Translations under genes and position numbers: made by a program
The notes under the pieces: generated by a model
What the model was told of the DNA's origin: nothing
The model's input: the letters and a program-made list of their open reading frames with translations, nothing else
Database searches by the model: none
Part shown: positions 46,301 through 63,300 of the stretch, in pieces
Layout: every line of letters begins with the position of its first letter
How positions within the stretch are numbered: the stretch's first letter is position 1
Assembly: GCF_001638985.1 (NCBI RefSeq)
Contig: NW_017265139.1
Location: 806,001 to 870,000, forward strand
From: Phycomyces blakesleeanus NRRL 1555(-)
Lineage: Eukaryota; Mucoromycota; Mucoromycetes; Mucorales; Phycomycetaceae
Length of the DNA: 64,000 bases
Direction of reading: 5' to 3'

Positions 46301-47555
46301 TACTACTACTATCATTAGCATTTTAATTATTTGACATTCAATCAAACTTATTGGCTTGGTACTTGGACATGCCTATTAGTTTATTTCACCTATTCATAAT
46401 TAGACTGTCTCTGTATTTCTTTCTTTCTAGAATAATAAAATATAATTTTGGTTGTAATTGATCAAGAATCTCGATTTGATAAGAATGTTTTCCCTTCTCC
46501 CTTCTTCTCCCCCCAAACTCCCCTTTGATTGCACCTGCTTTATCATACGCATAAACACAATGCAGGAATCTATTATATTTTGTGTGGAGTATTGCTTTGT
46601 TTTTTATTTAAAGAAAGAAAAACAGAAAATGTTACCAAGACTTACAAAAAATAATGATAAATGATTAGTATTTTCTATCTATAGATAATACAAGAATTTG
46701 AATTAATTACAGCAGGCATTACCAAGACAAACTTTTCTCATGTGATAATTTCTGTAACAAAACTAAAATAAAATAAAGAAAGCTGGATCTGATGCAATAC
46801 ATTGATGAAAAGTCGTCTTTGCCGTTATCTGCGTGTGTCTATGTAAAATCATGTTTCTACTGAGACCAAATATCTTTATAGTTTCAGTTATAGATATATC
46901 ATTTGGACTTTTCTTAGTATAGCCAAACGTACATTTATTATTATTCTTCTTCTTCTTTAAAGACTGGTAGTGAAATTGAGTGTAATTTATCAAGCTTAGT
47001 AAGGAATGATGGTTTATCGTATCCAGCAATTACAAGTATAATTATTATAATCGTAGCTATGATTAAAAAAAAATTAAAGGTTGATTATGATAATAAACTT
47101 GTCTATCCTGCAGAACAAAACAAAACAAAACACCAACCAAGCACTAGATCAGACAAAAATTCAAAAGCACGGGCCGTTCTTAGACACGGATTTACAAGCG
47201 GAACCAAAGCATGTGGACCAAGCTCGGTCCAAAAGAGTGTTAGAGATAAAGAGATAAAGAAAGGAAATAATGACTGATACATTGCTCTCAGGTTGTGACA
47301 CATGCACAAACTCTTTTCTCTTTTTTTTTTTAATTATATTCACCCCCCCCCCCCCCCTCTATCTCACTCACTAATTCACTCACTCACTAATTCACTCTCT
47401 CTCTCTCTCTCTTATACACACACTCTTTTTCTTTATTTCTCTATCTACACCCCTTCCCCTGCTGACAGGTCCTTGGTGTGTACAAACTCGAGATCACCAT
47501 TGATACCCATTAACTGAGCCTCATGGGTTAATGCAGCACTTTTCTTTTCCTTTTC
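43345..47555. other. Long intergenic region between BZW and F-box 2
   Basis: Mostly AT-rich without a supportable gene. Notable parts: a 53-codon stretch with a coding look at about 44866-45020 (KGDRKFDRNRAPLKAIG...) but no start, perhaps an exon relic; and a diverged direct repeat of about 90 bp at 45419-45510 and 45600-45690 (AGTGCTT...TTAAAAT...CCTAGA(A/G)AA). The last 260 bases are the pyrimidine-rich upstream region of F-box 2. No tRNA seen. Confidence 0.55.
47343..47413 (+). promoter_or_regulatory. Poly-C and CT/CACT tract upstream of F-box 2
   Basis: Fifteen consecutive C, then CACTCACTAATT repeats and a CT run, about 145-215 bases upstream of the ATG. Such pyrimidine tracts are common in fungal promoters; function here is inferred. 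Confidence 0.45.
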
Positions 47556-49379
47556 ATGTTAGCAACTCAACTTCCATTCGAAATTCTCTTCCACATTGCT
47601 AGCTTTCTACCTCCCAAGGAAAAGCGGATAGGCTCTGTGGTTTGCAGAACATGGTCCCAACCTTTCGAAGAATCGCTATGGAATCCGATTGATATCAAGG
47701 GAAACTGGCAGCTCTGGGCATTGTGCGAAAAGATGTCTGGCTCAGCAGAATCCAATAGGGGATACAGACAGCTCATTCAGGAATTGACCCTGTCAGCGTA
47801 CTCAGTCAGTGTTGCCGGAATATGCCGTTTGATGGAGCAGCGCTTTCCATCAATCAAGTCCTTTTGCGTTGAAAAAGATATCTGGCTCTGTAGATATCCA
47901 CCCAGCGTTACCGATTGGCGTCACTGGAAAAGCTTGAAACAACTGAGCTTTCACATATACGGTGATAAGACAACCGTGCCCGCCTTTTTCAGTGCCTTGT
48001 CCTGTTTACCTGCTCTCACTCAGCTCAAGCTAACCTATGACTCATTCAAGGACCGCGAGCCATTCTGCATGGATGATCTCGAAACCCTTCTCACCAGTAC
48101 TCCCCACCTAAAGACCTTACTGTTGACTGCAAAGATGCGAGATATATCACAAGAGGATATAGCACGTCTCAGAGATCTCAAACCGTCGAACCAGCTGATG
48201 TGTGTGTCTTTTGAGATTCCTTCATGGGACCTCCGGTGGCTGTATTACTGGGCCATCAAGGCTCCTAACCTATCCTCACTCGACTGGAAACTGATGAAGT
48301 ACCCAAGCGACAAAAAGGGCCATCTAGATGAAGCAACCTCATTGTTTGGGTCATTAAAGAATGCTTTCCAAAAGACAGAATGCTTCAAGCTGAATATTCT
48401 CGACAGTCCATTCTCAAGTCATATACTCGACTGGCTTCGCCACTACGACACTCCTCTCAAATATCTGGAATATTCTACGGATGGAGAAGCTGATGAACCA
48501 GCCATTATTACAGACGGGAAGAGCGAGAGGGTCCTGTTTTCATTTGGCTGCCTTGAGTCGATCATCCTAAGATTCATCAATAGTTCTATAGAGCTCCCTG
48601 TTTTGCTTACCACACTCGGACAATGTACTCTCCTTGTGGATCTTAATCTTATTGCACCTGAGCTAGCGATTGATATCGATAGTCTTCTGGACAGCTGTAG
48701 GTTTCTCAAGAAGTTACAATTGGACATCAAGTATCTTTCAGTCAATCCAAAGATATCTCCAAATACTATTATGCACGGACTGCGGTTTGTGGAACTCCAG
48801 AACACCAGTATTTCGAGCTCGTTCTTTGGCTATCTCTCGGAAAGGTGTCGTATACTCCGACGGCTGTGCTTGATTAGAGTTGCTATCCAAGGTACGAGGC
48901 AGAAATCAAGCGGGGGCTTGCCTATCGATATGCCTTTTACACATCTCGACACACTACTGATGAGATCTGTGGAGCTATATGCACTAAAGTCACCAAGTAA
49001 CTTTGACCGGGCACGTATGAATCTATTGTCTTTTATTCAGCTCAAAGATAATGACTCTACATCTAATTATCGATGGCAACAAACTCAGCTCAGAGATTGT
49101 TGCGCACCGCCTCCTACCAGGTCCCCAGATTGGTATCATTGGTATCTTTCAGAAGAGACACCTAGTCGACCTGTATTTTGGAAATTAAATAAATCAGAAG
49201 CAAGATACACCGAGGGCTACTTTAGATCAGAATGGCGCATGTTTATGTCAGTCACCAGTCTACTTGGAGGAGTGCGGTTTTGGACACCTAATGTAAGCAA
49301 GGCATATTGGAAAGAAGACCTCCTTAGAGGGTATGCAGCAATTCAGATTGGTTCAGTTGAGCATTTTATTATAGAATGA
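47556..49379 (+). CDS. F-box/leucine-rich protein 2, 607 aa
   Basis: Intronless frame from ATG 47556. The F-box is at residues 5-46 (LPFEILFHIASFL... GSVVCRTWSQPFEESLW), followed by about a dozen irregular leucine-rich repeats (LSCLPALTQLKLTYD, STPHLKTLLLTA, APNLSSLDWKL, ERCRILRRLCLI). Same length and layout as the gene at 38345, with which it shares recognisable identity along the whole length, so the two arose by duplication; they now point away from each other with BZW between. It probably acts as a substrate adaptor of an SCF ligase. The tail (residues 500-607) is the least similar part. Confidence 0.93.
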   Translation: MLATQLPFEILFHIASFLPPKEKRIGSVVCRTWSQPFEESLWNPIDIKGNWQLWALCEKMSGSAESNRGYRQLIQELTLSAYSVSVAGICRLMEQRFPSIKSFCVEKDIWLCRYPPSVTDWRHWKSLKQLSFHIYGDKTTVPAFFSALSCLPALTQLKLTYDSFKDREPFCMDDLETLLTSTPHLKTLLLTAKMRDISQEDIARLRDLKPSNQLMCVSFEIPSWDLRWLYYWAIKAPNLSSLDWKLMKYPSDKKGHLDEATSLFGSLKNAFQKTECFKLNILDSPFSSHILDWLRHYDTPLKYLEYSTDGEADEPAIITDGKSERVLFSFGCLESIILRFINSSIELPVLLTTLGQCTLLVDLNLIAPELAIDIDSLLDSCRFLKKLQLDIKYLSVNPKISPNTIMHGLRFVELQNTSISSSFFGYLSERCRILRRLCLIRVAIQGTRQKSSGGLPIDMPFTHLDTLLMRSVELYALKSPSNFDRARMNLLSFIQLKDNDSTSNYRWQQTQLRDCCAPPPTRSPDWYHWYLSEETPSRPVFWKLNKSEARYTEGYFRSEWRMFMSVTSLLGGVRFWTPNVSKAYWKEDLLRGYAAIQIGSVEHFIIE

Positions 49380-50046
49380 TTTATATATGTACATGTTACA
49401 TCTAGATGTATGTACACTTTTAGTTGATTGCATTTTATTTTATTTTTTGTAAAGAAGTTTTCTTTTTCTCTCCCTCCCTCCCCTTATAGTTTGATTTGCG
49501 CATCCATTGCCTGCAATAATATCCCCTTATATTTTCTCATCACACATATTTGTCTGTCAATTCTGTAATTTGTTTACAGGTATGCGTGGGAAAGCCTCTT
49601 TTATTTTATTTTTTGGTTATTTAATATTATTATTTAGACATTACATTTTAACAGACTGTAGAATGTCTATTGAGCAACCTTCATTGATCATTTCCCCCCT
49701 TCTTTTCCTGTCAATCTAGGAAACACATCAAACAAGTGTCTGCAGCTCACCTTTAAATACTCTCCCATCATTAGCTACCCTTTTTCTTATATATTGTATC
49801 TCTGTATGTCTGTCAGTGCATTTCCTATACTTCTTCTTCTTCTTCTTTTCTCTTCTTTTGTGAACCCACCACTTGTTTTAAGCACCTGCATTCATATCCA
49901 TAGACGCTCGCACTCACACCTGCGTGCTGCCCTTATTCCTCTCCATTTTTCATAACACACACACACAATGGTCTGCGTTTATTATTAATATGTAGCTGGG
50001 TAAATTAAATGAAACCTTCTTTCCATCATCATAATAATAATAATAG

Positions 50047-50070
50047 CCAGCCAGCCAGCCAGCCAGCCAG
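50047..50070. repeat. CCAG microsatellite
   Basis: Six CCAG units followed by ACAG units. Confidence 0.93.
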
Positions 50071-50295
50071 ACAGACAAAATATGCTTTGGGCAGTTTTCT
50101 CAATGTCTGTGATTACTATTATTATTGGTAAAATAACTATTTGATATTATTTTTGAATTCATATTCAAACACTTCTTTAATATCCTAAACATTTGTCAGA
50201 TAAGATATCTAACAAAAACAATGATACCATGGCTTTGAAAGTCTTTAAATTAAATAATATAAGACCTAAAGCTAATGGAATAATACACATTATCT

Positions 50296-50301
<6 letters not shown>

Positions 50302-50335
<34 letters not shown>
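50302..50335. repeat. AT microsatellite
   Basis: About 17 AT units. Confidence 0.95.
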
Positions 50336-50336
<1 letters not shown>

Positions 50337-52765
50337 TCTACTTATTTATTGGTGTATATCAAGTATACTACCATGTTTTCTGATATAGACTTTGTGAGTG
50401 CGTGAGCAGAAAGTCGCTTGCAGCTGGACTATTATCTTATTCTGATAGCTTACTAGTTGTGTATCGATCGATAGAATACTACATGTTTTTATATATAGTG
50501 CTGGGAAATACAAGTAACGTGTGTAGTGTAACATCCGAGATGAACCGTGCATGATCCGTCTCTATCACTCTTTTATTTTTGAAAGAAAAAGTCGTACCAT
50601 ATATGAGTTTTTATGTCGCACTGGCCCAGGAGGGAGTGTTGTGAACATAGACAAATCAGATGCCGCATTTACGGGGTGTAGTTGCCTCGCAAACCTGTAT
50701 AGCCTGTGAGACCTTTTTCTATTGTCAATTAGCAAATAAGGTGATCTTATGAAACATAGAGCCAAGAAAAAAAAAATGGTATTTTTTCTATATGAATACT
50801 CATTTTGTATGAATATAGAATTTAGTATAACCTGGTTGATACCCTGGAAACATGTGTATTGATGAATATAGTAGTGAACTTGATATCTTCTAAAGACACA
50901 AGTAGTTTATTGGATATACGCACACACATCAAAATATTCTTCCCAAAACCCTTAGCAAGTTAATACTTTTATGAACAATTAATTTACCAGAGCACATGTA
51001 CTTTACAGCTCCACATAGCAAACTAACCATTGGACAATAGAGGTCTTAATTAAGAGTGAGTTTGAGCTGTAATACATTATTAATACTATTACTAGTGTAC
51101 CGGAAATCAGGAATAGGATTAATTCACTCAAACAAGCTTGGTCAGCTGTTAAAAGTAAAATGTAATACGTTTCTCTCTCTTTTGTTGCTGTTGGAAAAAT
51201 TCTATGACAAAATATTTAAAGGCGAAAAAATCGTATACATTTTATCAATTTAATAAATTATTTTTGATTAAGTCAATTTTGAAAATAATCTTACATTGAA
51301 TAATGTGTTTTGTATACTGGGTTTATTTGTCTACAATAGAATTGATAATGATAGTGCATTGTACAGATATTAGCATTTAGGAATATATTCCTGAAAGGAT
51401 AAAGGGAAGCAATCGGCTTATTTCTCGTACCTTTTCTAACCAAACAAAAATAAATATATTCAAAATTTTTGAAATAATTTAATCAACCGGCCAAGTGTTT
51501 TTATGTGTGTGTGCGTGGGTTTTGTACCAAGCGTATGGTCATATTGTTAAAATATATATAGACGAAACCAATAGACAATCTGAAGCATAGTGTATTCAAC
51601 ACATATGTAAGATTACCAAAGCGATGATACCGAGCAAATAGTAACAGATACACTTGCGATAATAGCAGATAAATTAAAAAGGTCGATTCTAAATATCATG
51701 TACACTTATTGAAGTTATGCCACTTGGATGATTGCTAATGAAAGTACTAAACTAGCTGGGCTTGACATATCGCAAGTTTCAAAAACACAGTTTTCTATTA
51801 AACATAACTGATATATTCTATAACCAAATCTCCACCCTCTCTTTATGTTTTTTCTTTCTTCTCTATTGAAGAAGCAGAAAAAAATTATTATAGACCATCT
51901 GATAAGATGCGTGTGTTTGAAAAGCTATGTTTGGTTTATCAGACATAAGGTATCTACTTGATGTTCACATCCAACTGACTGCCATTAATATATTCAAGCA
52001 GTAAAAGATATGCTTTCTTCGCACACGAAAACATATCCACATTAAGCGGAATACAAGATAGTTTCGCATATACTCCCTAAACTCACTACCATCTTTTGGA
52101 TTATACCATACCTTTATTTGATAAATGTGGTGCAAAAGTATATGGAATCACAAATTATGAGAAAAATGATACGATACTTGTTGCATTTTTTTTTTAAAAA
52201 AAAAGTCTCTATGCTTAGAATATTGTGTGAATTAAATATACCTTATTATACATAATGAGAATAAAAGTTTTAATGCTTGCGCTTCTTGAGAATAATAATA
52301 TAGCGTATTATATACTTACTACTGAAAGGAAAAATTAACAAATGGTGTAATTGTAATTTTAATTGCAATGGTAAAAGGAATTAGAGTCCATAGAAGAACA
52401 TTGAAATATAAACGCTGTGGTCTCACAAATGTTTCATTTGAATACAAGCCTATGGTATCGCGTTAGGGATATGAGCTAGCTACAGCCGTGTCATTAGATC
52501 TTACCCAACATAACATAGGAGAGTGAGAAGCTGTTACTAATGGCTAGACGACTTTATGATAACTACCAAGGCATTTAGTGCGTTTACCTGATCAAGGGCG
52601 TGACTTACATATACACTATTATGGGTTCTTTCTTGCCCGATTACCTTTAATATCAATTACAAGATTTATACAAAGTCCAAATGTATAAAGTCTGGATATT
52701 TGGTTAAAGGCTATGCTGCTCCTCATCAATACCGTAATTCACGAGTTTGATTCTAGTATAATCAT

Positions 52766-53054
52766 TTATAGTAATTCATTTTCTTTAAAAGACCTTTGTG
52801 TTTTCTTCTTTTGCCTCCCTTTTTTCTTGTCAAAGTGAATAACCTTGAAGAGCCTTCTTGTTCCAAATAAATAGTAGGCGAAATAACCTGTGAGATAACT
52901 GGATCCTAGAAATGCGACATTTGATTTGCCTATGTATGTAACATTCACTCTTGGGTCAGTACGACCTCAATTTACGACTCGTACAACTTTGCTTTCCGGA
53001 AAAGACTAGACATGCACCGTTTTCTGGAATTACCTTTGTGGCGCTCTCAGCCAT
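52766..53054 (-). CDS. Candidate small membrane protein gene, uncertain
   Basis: ATG 53054 starts MAESATKVIPENGACLVFSGKQ. The frame then closes, but a short intron (GTTGTACG... ACCCAAGAG, with TACTGAC as branch-like sequence) would join it to an open stretch reading NVTYIGKSNVAFLGSSYLTGYFAYYLFGTRR that ends in Lys/Arg-rich sequence and a TAA at 52766-52768. The result would be about 82 residues with one hydrophobic segment. The donor is weak and the intron is under 60 bases. No family is recognised. Confidence 0.25.
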
Positions 53055-54231
53055 TTTACTTTTTTGTTTTGATTTGTGTTGTAAATTGCCTACTAGATAA
53101 TGAATCATGCTTCGAATTCACACAAAGGTTCTGTTGGATATTATACTGACTTGTAGCGCTATATGTAAATATATTTATACACATATAATAAGCTGGTAAT
53201 AATAACATCTCTGACTTGAGTTTTATGTGTCTTTGTTTGTTTTTATAATTTTTGTAGCTAATTAGATAAATGTGCTCAGCCAAGTCTAATACAATAGTCT
53301 AAAAGCACACATTATTCTGTTACTTATTTCTTATAATAATTAAACTCGGCCTTGATAGTACTGGTGTTACTTCGGTGCAAACTACACATAAAAGCAACTA
53401 GAGTTATCTATCCTTATTCCGACATAAACTGAGTCAGAAATACAAGGGACTGAAAATAGGCATACGTACTATTTCTCAGTTGTTGTTTGGGTTTCTTGGT
53501 TGCAGAGCACAGCTGTGTGGCTGTATTGGACTTGGTATCACTATCGTTAATAGAGCCAATATTATCATTGGCAGCTAGATTGCAATATGCCAAACCATGG
53601 TGTGCTTGTCTGAGGACTTGAGCTGAAGTGCAAGGACCACTGCCAAGACATTTCAACCATGTCTTTATATTTAAGAAAGCGAAGCATTTGCAAAATGTGA
53701 GATCCAAACATAATCGTCCTAATAGCCGAACCAAACGTTCTCTCTATTTTTATTACTTCTATTTAAAAGGGATGAAGACTGAGGTGTTGTGTATTGGAGA
53801 TGTCCCAAAAGTAAAGTGGCGTACAAATAGACCAACAACTCGTTACTGTAGTCAAGCTATATCATTAAATAGCCATTTATTTTTAAGGTTACTCCTTTGT
53901 GCCAACTAGAAATTCATAACTCTGTTTCGTTAAGTAGAACTGAAACGTATAAAACGTTTTGGTCGGTTTTCTACAGTGTCACCCACAGTGCAATATCGCA
54001 ATGCGAACTTGTCTACCATGTGAATATATAAAAAATAATAATCTGAAGGCTCCGCTTCAACTGTGCCTACAGGTTGAAATAACCACTTCCTATACACTCC
54101 CCCGAATTCTCATTATTACTATTATTCCTGGTCATTCCCTTTTATTTATTTATTTATTTATGTATTTATTTATGTATTTATTGATAGAGATAGAGGAACG
54201 AATGCATGCATGCGATGTATGACTATGTGCT
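53055..54231. other. Intergenic between the small candidate gene and YOP1
   Basis: AT-rich, with a TTTA run near 54147-54180. No gene supported. Confidence 0.55.
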
Positions 54232-54958
54232 TTAATTGCTCTTGGGAATTGCGGACTGGGCTACACCGGTGGCGATCTCTCCAACCTTGTTACGGATAGA
54301 ATCAGTGCGGCGGTCAATATCAGACTGAGCATTCAGAAGGAAAGGACGGAGGAAACGAGCATAGAGAGTCTCGGCACCCTTTATTTTTACGCGAAATGAA
54401 ATGGTTAGATCAGGAAACCAGTAGAATTATAAATATAAATCCCAATACTTACTCTGAAATGGGGAAGAGCAAGATAGAGAACAAGAAGGGTCTTGAAGAG
54501 ATAGTAAAAGGGGAACCAGTACAACAGAATGTCAGAGAAGTATTCGACCAACTGAACGAATCCGATGACGGTCCAGTAAGTCAACCACTGCTTATCATCC
54601 TCTGTGCTAGGGGATTCAATAGCCTTGAACGAGGCGTATGCTACACAGACAGCCAAAACACGAGATTTGAGTTGAGCCATTCTAATGGGTCACAGAGACG
54701 AAGAGTACTGCGCTTACCAGGATAGACCCATGAAATACAGTTGGTCAACAATTGGCCAGCGAGGTTGAAGAAGATCATCAAAAATATAACACCTGCGCCA
54801 GCTACAACAAAATAGGTTTTGGGAATACCAGTACGTCTCTGGAGCTCATTTGCATATTTGTACTGCGACAACTCCTTGTCAATGCGTGTCAGACCCTCCT
54901 GGAATTTGGACTGTACACCTTGAACACTATATGTATCGTTGGCAGTAGAAGTTGTCAT
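54232..54958 (-). CDS. YOP1: YOP1/REEP5-type ER-shaping protein, 191 aa
   Basis: Three exons (54958-54718, 54640-54453, 54378-54232) join in phase to 191 residues. It belongs to the TB2/DP1/HVA22 family. The N-terminus ([31 protein letters not shown]) matches the conserved region before the first hairpin. Two hydrophobic hairpins follow, at about residues 48-84 ([21 protein letters not shown]... [15 protein letters not shown]) and 98-142 ([31 protein letters not shown]), then [21 protein letters not shown] and an amphipathic tail. The protein wedges into the outer ER leaflet to make tubules, with reticulons. The acceptor at 54641 was chosen because it restores the YPAY motif; an upstream AG gives a frameshift. 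Confidence 0.96.
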
Positions 54959-55001
54959 TGAAGAGACAGCAATGAAGAAGAAGAAATGTAAAATAAAAAA
55001 A

Positions 55002-55040
55002 GAAGAAAAAGAAGAAGAAGAAGAGGAGGAGGAAGGAAGA
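55002..55040. repeat. GAA-rich tract upstream of YOP1
   Basis: Run of GAA/GGA triplets within 85 bases of the YOP1 start, on the plus strand (TTC-rich on the gene strand), likely a pyrimidine-rich leader. Confidence 0.7.
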
Positions 55041-55292
55041 AAAAGATGAGAAAAATAAAATAATAAGCTACAAAGGCAGAAAAGAAAAAAGGGGGGGAAA
55101 ATGGCTTGGTATCCATTTTTAGACTTTTTGTCCCCCCTTAATCTTTCTTTCTTTCTTTTTTTTTGGATTCCTTAGGGTTGTGTTTTTTGCGGAATCACGT
55201 CAGCATGGAGTTTAAAGTTATTCTTGGTCAAGTTTTCCACACAGTCGCGTTGAACATTGATCAAGAAGACCTTTTTGTGTGTGTAAAAGTGT

Positions 55293-57481
55293 TTAATACC
55301 AGCAATGGTCTGTTTTCATTTTAGGCGTACTATAAGTGTCTTGCCTCTTGAGCCTAGATTCCCCATCCCCAGACATGTCCTGGATCTCTTTAACATATTC
55401 ATATAAAGCACCCTTATGCGGAGATGAGTCCTGGGCTTTGAAGCGTTTGAGATCATCATGGTCCAGGAGTTCCTGAGCCGTCGGCCGGTCTTTTTCATTC
55501 AGGGTCAACAGCCGCCGGATCAAGTCTTGAAGTGCTTGCGACACATGGGTCATTTTGTAGTCCGAGAAGTCACCCAGACGGAGCATCTCCCAAGACTCGC
55601 CAGTGTCAGGTAGCACAGTACGGGTTACCATCTCCAACAGAATCAACCCAAAGCTGAAAAATATATATATATATATAAATCAGTTATGTTCAGAACAATC
55701 ATTTTGGGTGTACCTATAAATATCGGCAGGCATATCAAAATGGTCCTTTAAAAGATCGGGTGCCATATATCGTCTGTCTCCCTCACCACGAATATCTCTG
55801 GGTTCCTGTGGTTAACATTTTTCTTTTAGTTTCTTCTTCTTGTAACCAAATACAAGTAGTAAGGTAAAGTTACCCCAGAACATTGAAGAGAGAACCCAAA
55901 GTCACCTATCCTTAAATTGCCTGTTTCATCAAGCAGTATATTGGATGGTTTGAGATCCAAGTGTGCAACCTGTGCATTGTGAATATCTCTTAATCCCTAA
56001 AAGTACACAAGCCAAAAATTCATATGCACACCAGGTGTTCGTAAACTTAATGTACAATCAAGCAATATGTGCTTACCTTTGCCAGCTCATAAATAATATT
56101 CCACAAAACATCTTCCTCTATTTGTCCATCCTTATGGCTAATGTATTCTGCTAAGCTAAATAAATAAATGAATAAATAAAAGAAAAGAAAAATAAGGAAG
56201 AAAGGAAGGAAGGAATGAGATAACTGTATTTGGCCCAAAGAGTCAAACCTACCTTCCACTTTCACATAATTCCATCTGTATAAACAAGTATCCTTCCTGT
56301 TCCCACGCACTAACTAGCTCAACACAGTGTGGACTTCCTTTGACAGCATGTAGATTTTCTACCTCAGCTAGAAGCAACCACCTGTCAGATTGGCTTGTAA
56401 ACTGTTCTCGTGTTTGCTTGATGGCGTACAATTTTTGGGTCGTCACATCTTGCGCTCGCCACACATCAGCGTATTCCCCTGAACCCAGGCGACCCATAAA
56501 TTTAAACTGGTAGCTGTAATACGGCGCCGGATTCACCTTTCTTTCATCCTCTTCTTCCACAGCTGGCTGTCCATCATTTGGTTTGTGTGTCTTAAAGTAT
56601 TCTGCTGTCAGAAAGTGTGGTTGGAGTGTAATGAAATCTTGTCGATGTGGTTTGTTGTGAAGAAGAGACATCTTATAGGCAGCCGAAAGGACAAACTCGG
56701 GTCCGTTATCTTCAGCATGCGAATTTGAGAAAAAGGCATCGATATCATCATCATAGGCTGCATTTGATGAAAATGTACTTTCATAGTGCCCTGATGGACG
56801 TCGAGGTGGGGGTGCTGTGATGGGTGGGAGATCAGTTAGATCTTCGGCACGCTCGTCTTCTTCCATCTCTGCTTCTATAAAAGATTGTATAAAACTTTTT
56901 CGTCGCTCTTGATCCGATAGTTCTTCTTCAACTGATTCATTTTCAGCGTTCATCATCAGCTCACTCATCAATGACCGTCGCACGGGCTTATCGGACAAGA
57001 GCGGTGAACCTCGCTCGCATTTTGATAGGCTGGGTTGACTTGATGCATAATATTTATCTTCCTCGTAAGTCTCTGGCCAACCAAGAAGGGTAAGTGGTGA
57101 TCCTTCCCTCGTAGGTCGGATCTCATTCGATCCGTCATCATCATTCCAAAAGGATTCTGGTAATTTCTTTCTCAACTTTGGTGAGCCTTGGGTATCAATG
57201 ATAAATTCATGGCACTCAGGAGATTGCTCCATCTCCATGGGCAGGGCCAATTCGTGTAAAGGTTTGTAGATCTCTACTGGTTCAGAGAGTGAAATCCGTT
57301 TACGTGGCTTGGAGTTAACAGTTGAAAAACGTCGCTTAGTGACAGGTAAAGTTACTGTCAGACGCGATGGAGGAGAGTCGAGCGGAGTGGAGGCGTTTGC
57401 AGGACTAGTTTTCGAAGCCTTTTCTTTTACGGCACGCCTCTCACGAAGGTTGTACGGATGGGACATGGACAAGTCTTTCAT
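55293..57481 (-). CDS. wee1: Wee1-family protein kinase, 627 aa
   Basis: Five exons (57481-56253, 56155-56077, 55996-55874, 55805-55714, 55653-55293) join in phase. ATG 57481 (MKDLSMSHPYNLRERR) is used because the upstream extension would begin at GTG. Residues 1-330 are low-complexity and acidic with many SP/TP sites, typical of the regulatory N-terminus. The kinase domain (about 330-575) has GRLGSGEYADVW, YAIKQ, the hinge FIQMELCESGSLAEYI, catalytic HLDLKPSN (Leu in place of the common Arg, as in this family), GDFGFS and RGEGDRRYMAPD. Wee1 kinases phosphorylate Cdk1 on the inhibitory tyrosine and delay mitosis. No transmembrane segment after the kinase, which argues against Myt1. The C-terminal tail is short. 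Confidence 0.92.
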
Positions 57482-58456
57482 AATGAAATGTGGCAATAGA
57501 AGAATGTAAGAATGAATTGGGGCCACTCAGCCTACATTTTTGTTTTACACCAAGAAGCACCCGCTGTCTATGTGACGCGTTTTTGAACAGCATTAAAGAG
57601 AGAGAGAATAGACGACCACACTTCCATGCAGTTAGTTAAGCAAAATCGGTGAATGGCTATGTGTTATTTGGTACATTTAGTGTACCCCGAGGCATGTTAG
57701 TAAGCGATATATATATACACATTTAGTGAAGTCCACTATAATAAAAATAAGCATATTATAATCCCTTTGCGAAAATCTTGGTAAAAAAAAATGCTTTATG
57801 AGTATTGCATTTATTCGACCACTTTTTTCTGTATTTTTACAACGTAATATTAATTCAATTTTTTGTTTCAAAACAAAATATAAAGGCCTTTGCTTCAAAT
57901 TTATTATTAACTTGCCGACTTTAGAGCCCCTTTGGAGCATAGGATAATACATATACTATTTTCACTAATGTTTCGCACATAAAAGATAGTTGAGTTTAGA
58001 TAAAAAAAAAAAAAAAGAAAAAAAAAACAAATGTCAATCTTGTTCTGAGACTTGCAGTGTATCAATGTTTATAATAACGATGGCCGCAACAGACCAATTG
58101 AGCTTTGTCCATATCTTAAGTTTACTACTGCCAATTGAGAGAGAACTTTTCCTTTTTTTTTGGTGGTCAGTCGACGGGAAGCATTGTTCAATCTACAAAA
58201 ACCTTCTGGTCTTTTGTAGTTTTCACGCAAAGCTGAAATGAATATACCGGAATTTTAAAGTGGCTACTATATCTCTGTTCCAAAGACGACGACAACAAAG
58301 ATAAATTTCGGCAATTATTCGGACCCGACCCTTTTTCTCTCGGGCACGACGTTTCTCTGGAACACTACGTTTATTTAATCGCCGCTTGTTACAATATACC
58401 GGACACATAAAAAGTGATTCGTTTGACATCCAGTAATTCTATCTGGTCCCTAACTA
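57482..58456. other. Upstream region of the Wee1 gene
   Basis: AT-rich, no gene supported. Part of the 1.9 kb divergent spacer shared with the synthetase gene. Confidence 0.6.
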
Positions 58457-58730
58457 CAGTGAAACACACTATACAAGGTGCACAATCCGAGGACTTAAGG
58501 CGTATTTTTTTAAGAGATATTAACCGTTATAAATGGATCTTCTTTTCAAATAAGCAGTACAGAAAAGTATTCCTAAGTTATTAAGTTCTTAATCATTTTG
58601 GCACTATTCTTTACATAATGTATACTAAACTTTTTGTTTAAATAAATAAAAAAGGTTTTGAAAAAAAAAAATTATCCCAAAAATGCGTCTTATCTTCTCG
58701 AATTATTCGCCTTACAAATATGTTTTACTG
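58457..58730. mobile_element. 274 bp MITE with TA target duplication
   Basis: CAGTGAAACACACTATACAAGG at the left and the inverse of CAGTAAAACATATTTGTAAGG at the right are flanked by TA (58455-58456 and 58731-58732). The inverted similarity extends about 55 bp to GCGTATTTTT and GCGCATTTTT-like words. Terminus and TA duplication fit a pogo or Tc1/mariner-type non-autonomous element. A related left end occurs at 37158. Confidence 0.75.

Positions 58731-63300
<4,570 letters not shown>

Larger units (their letters stand above)
49380..52765. other. Long intergenic region, nothing firmly recognised
   Basis: AT-rich. Holds a CCAG microsatellite (50047-50070) and an AT run (50302-50335). No frame with domain content, no tRNA-like cloverleaf and no transposon terminus was found. 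Confidence 0.55.

Noticed and set aside
52684..52760. tRNA-like stretch with GAGTTTGATTCTAG resembling a T-arm
   Set aside because: No acceptor stem pairing, no D-arm and no plausible anticodon loop spacing.
57482..57526. 15-residue N-terminal extension of the Wee1 kinase
   Set aside because: It would start at GTG; the ATG at 57481 is the natural start.
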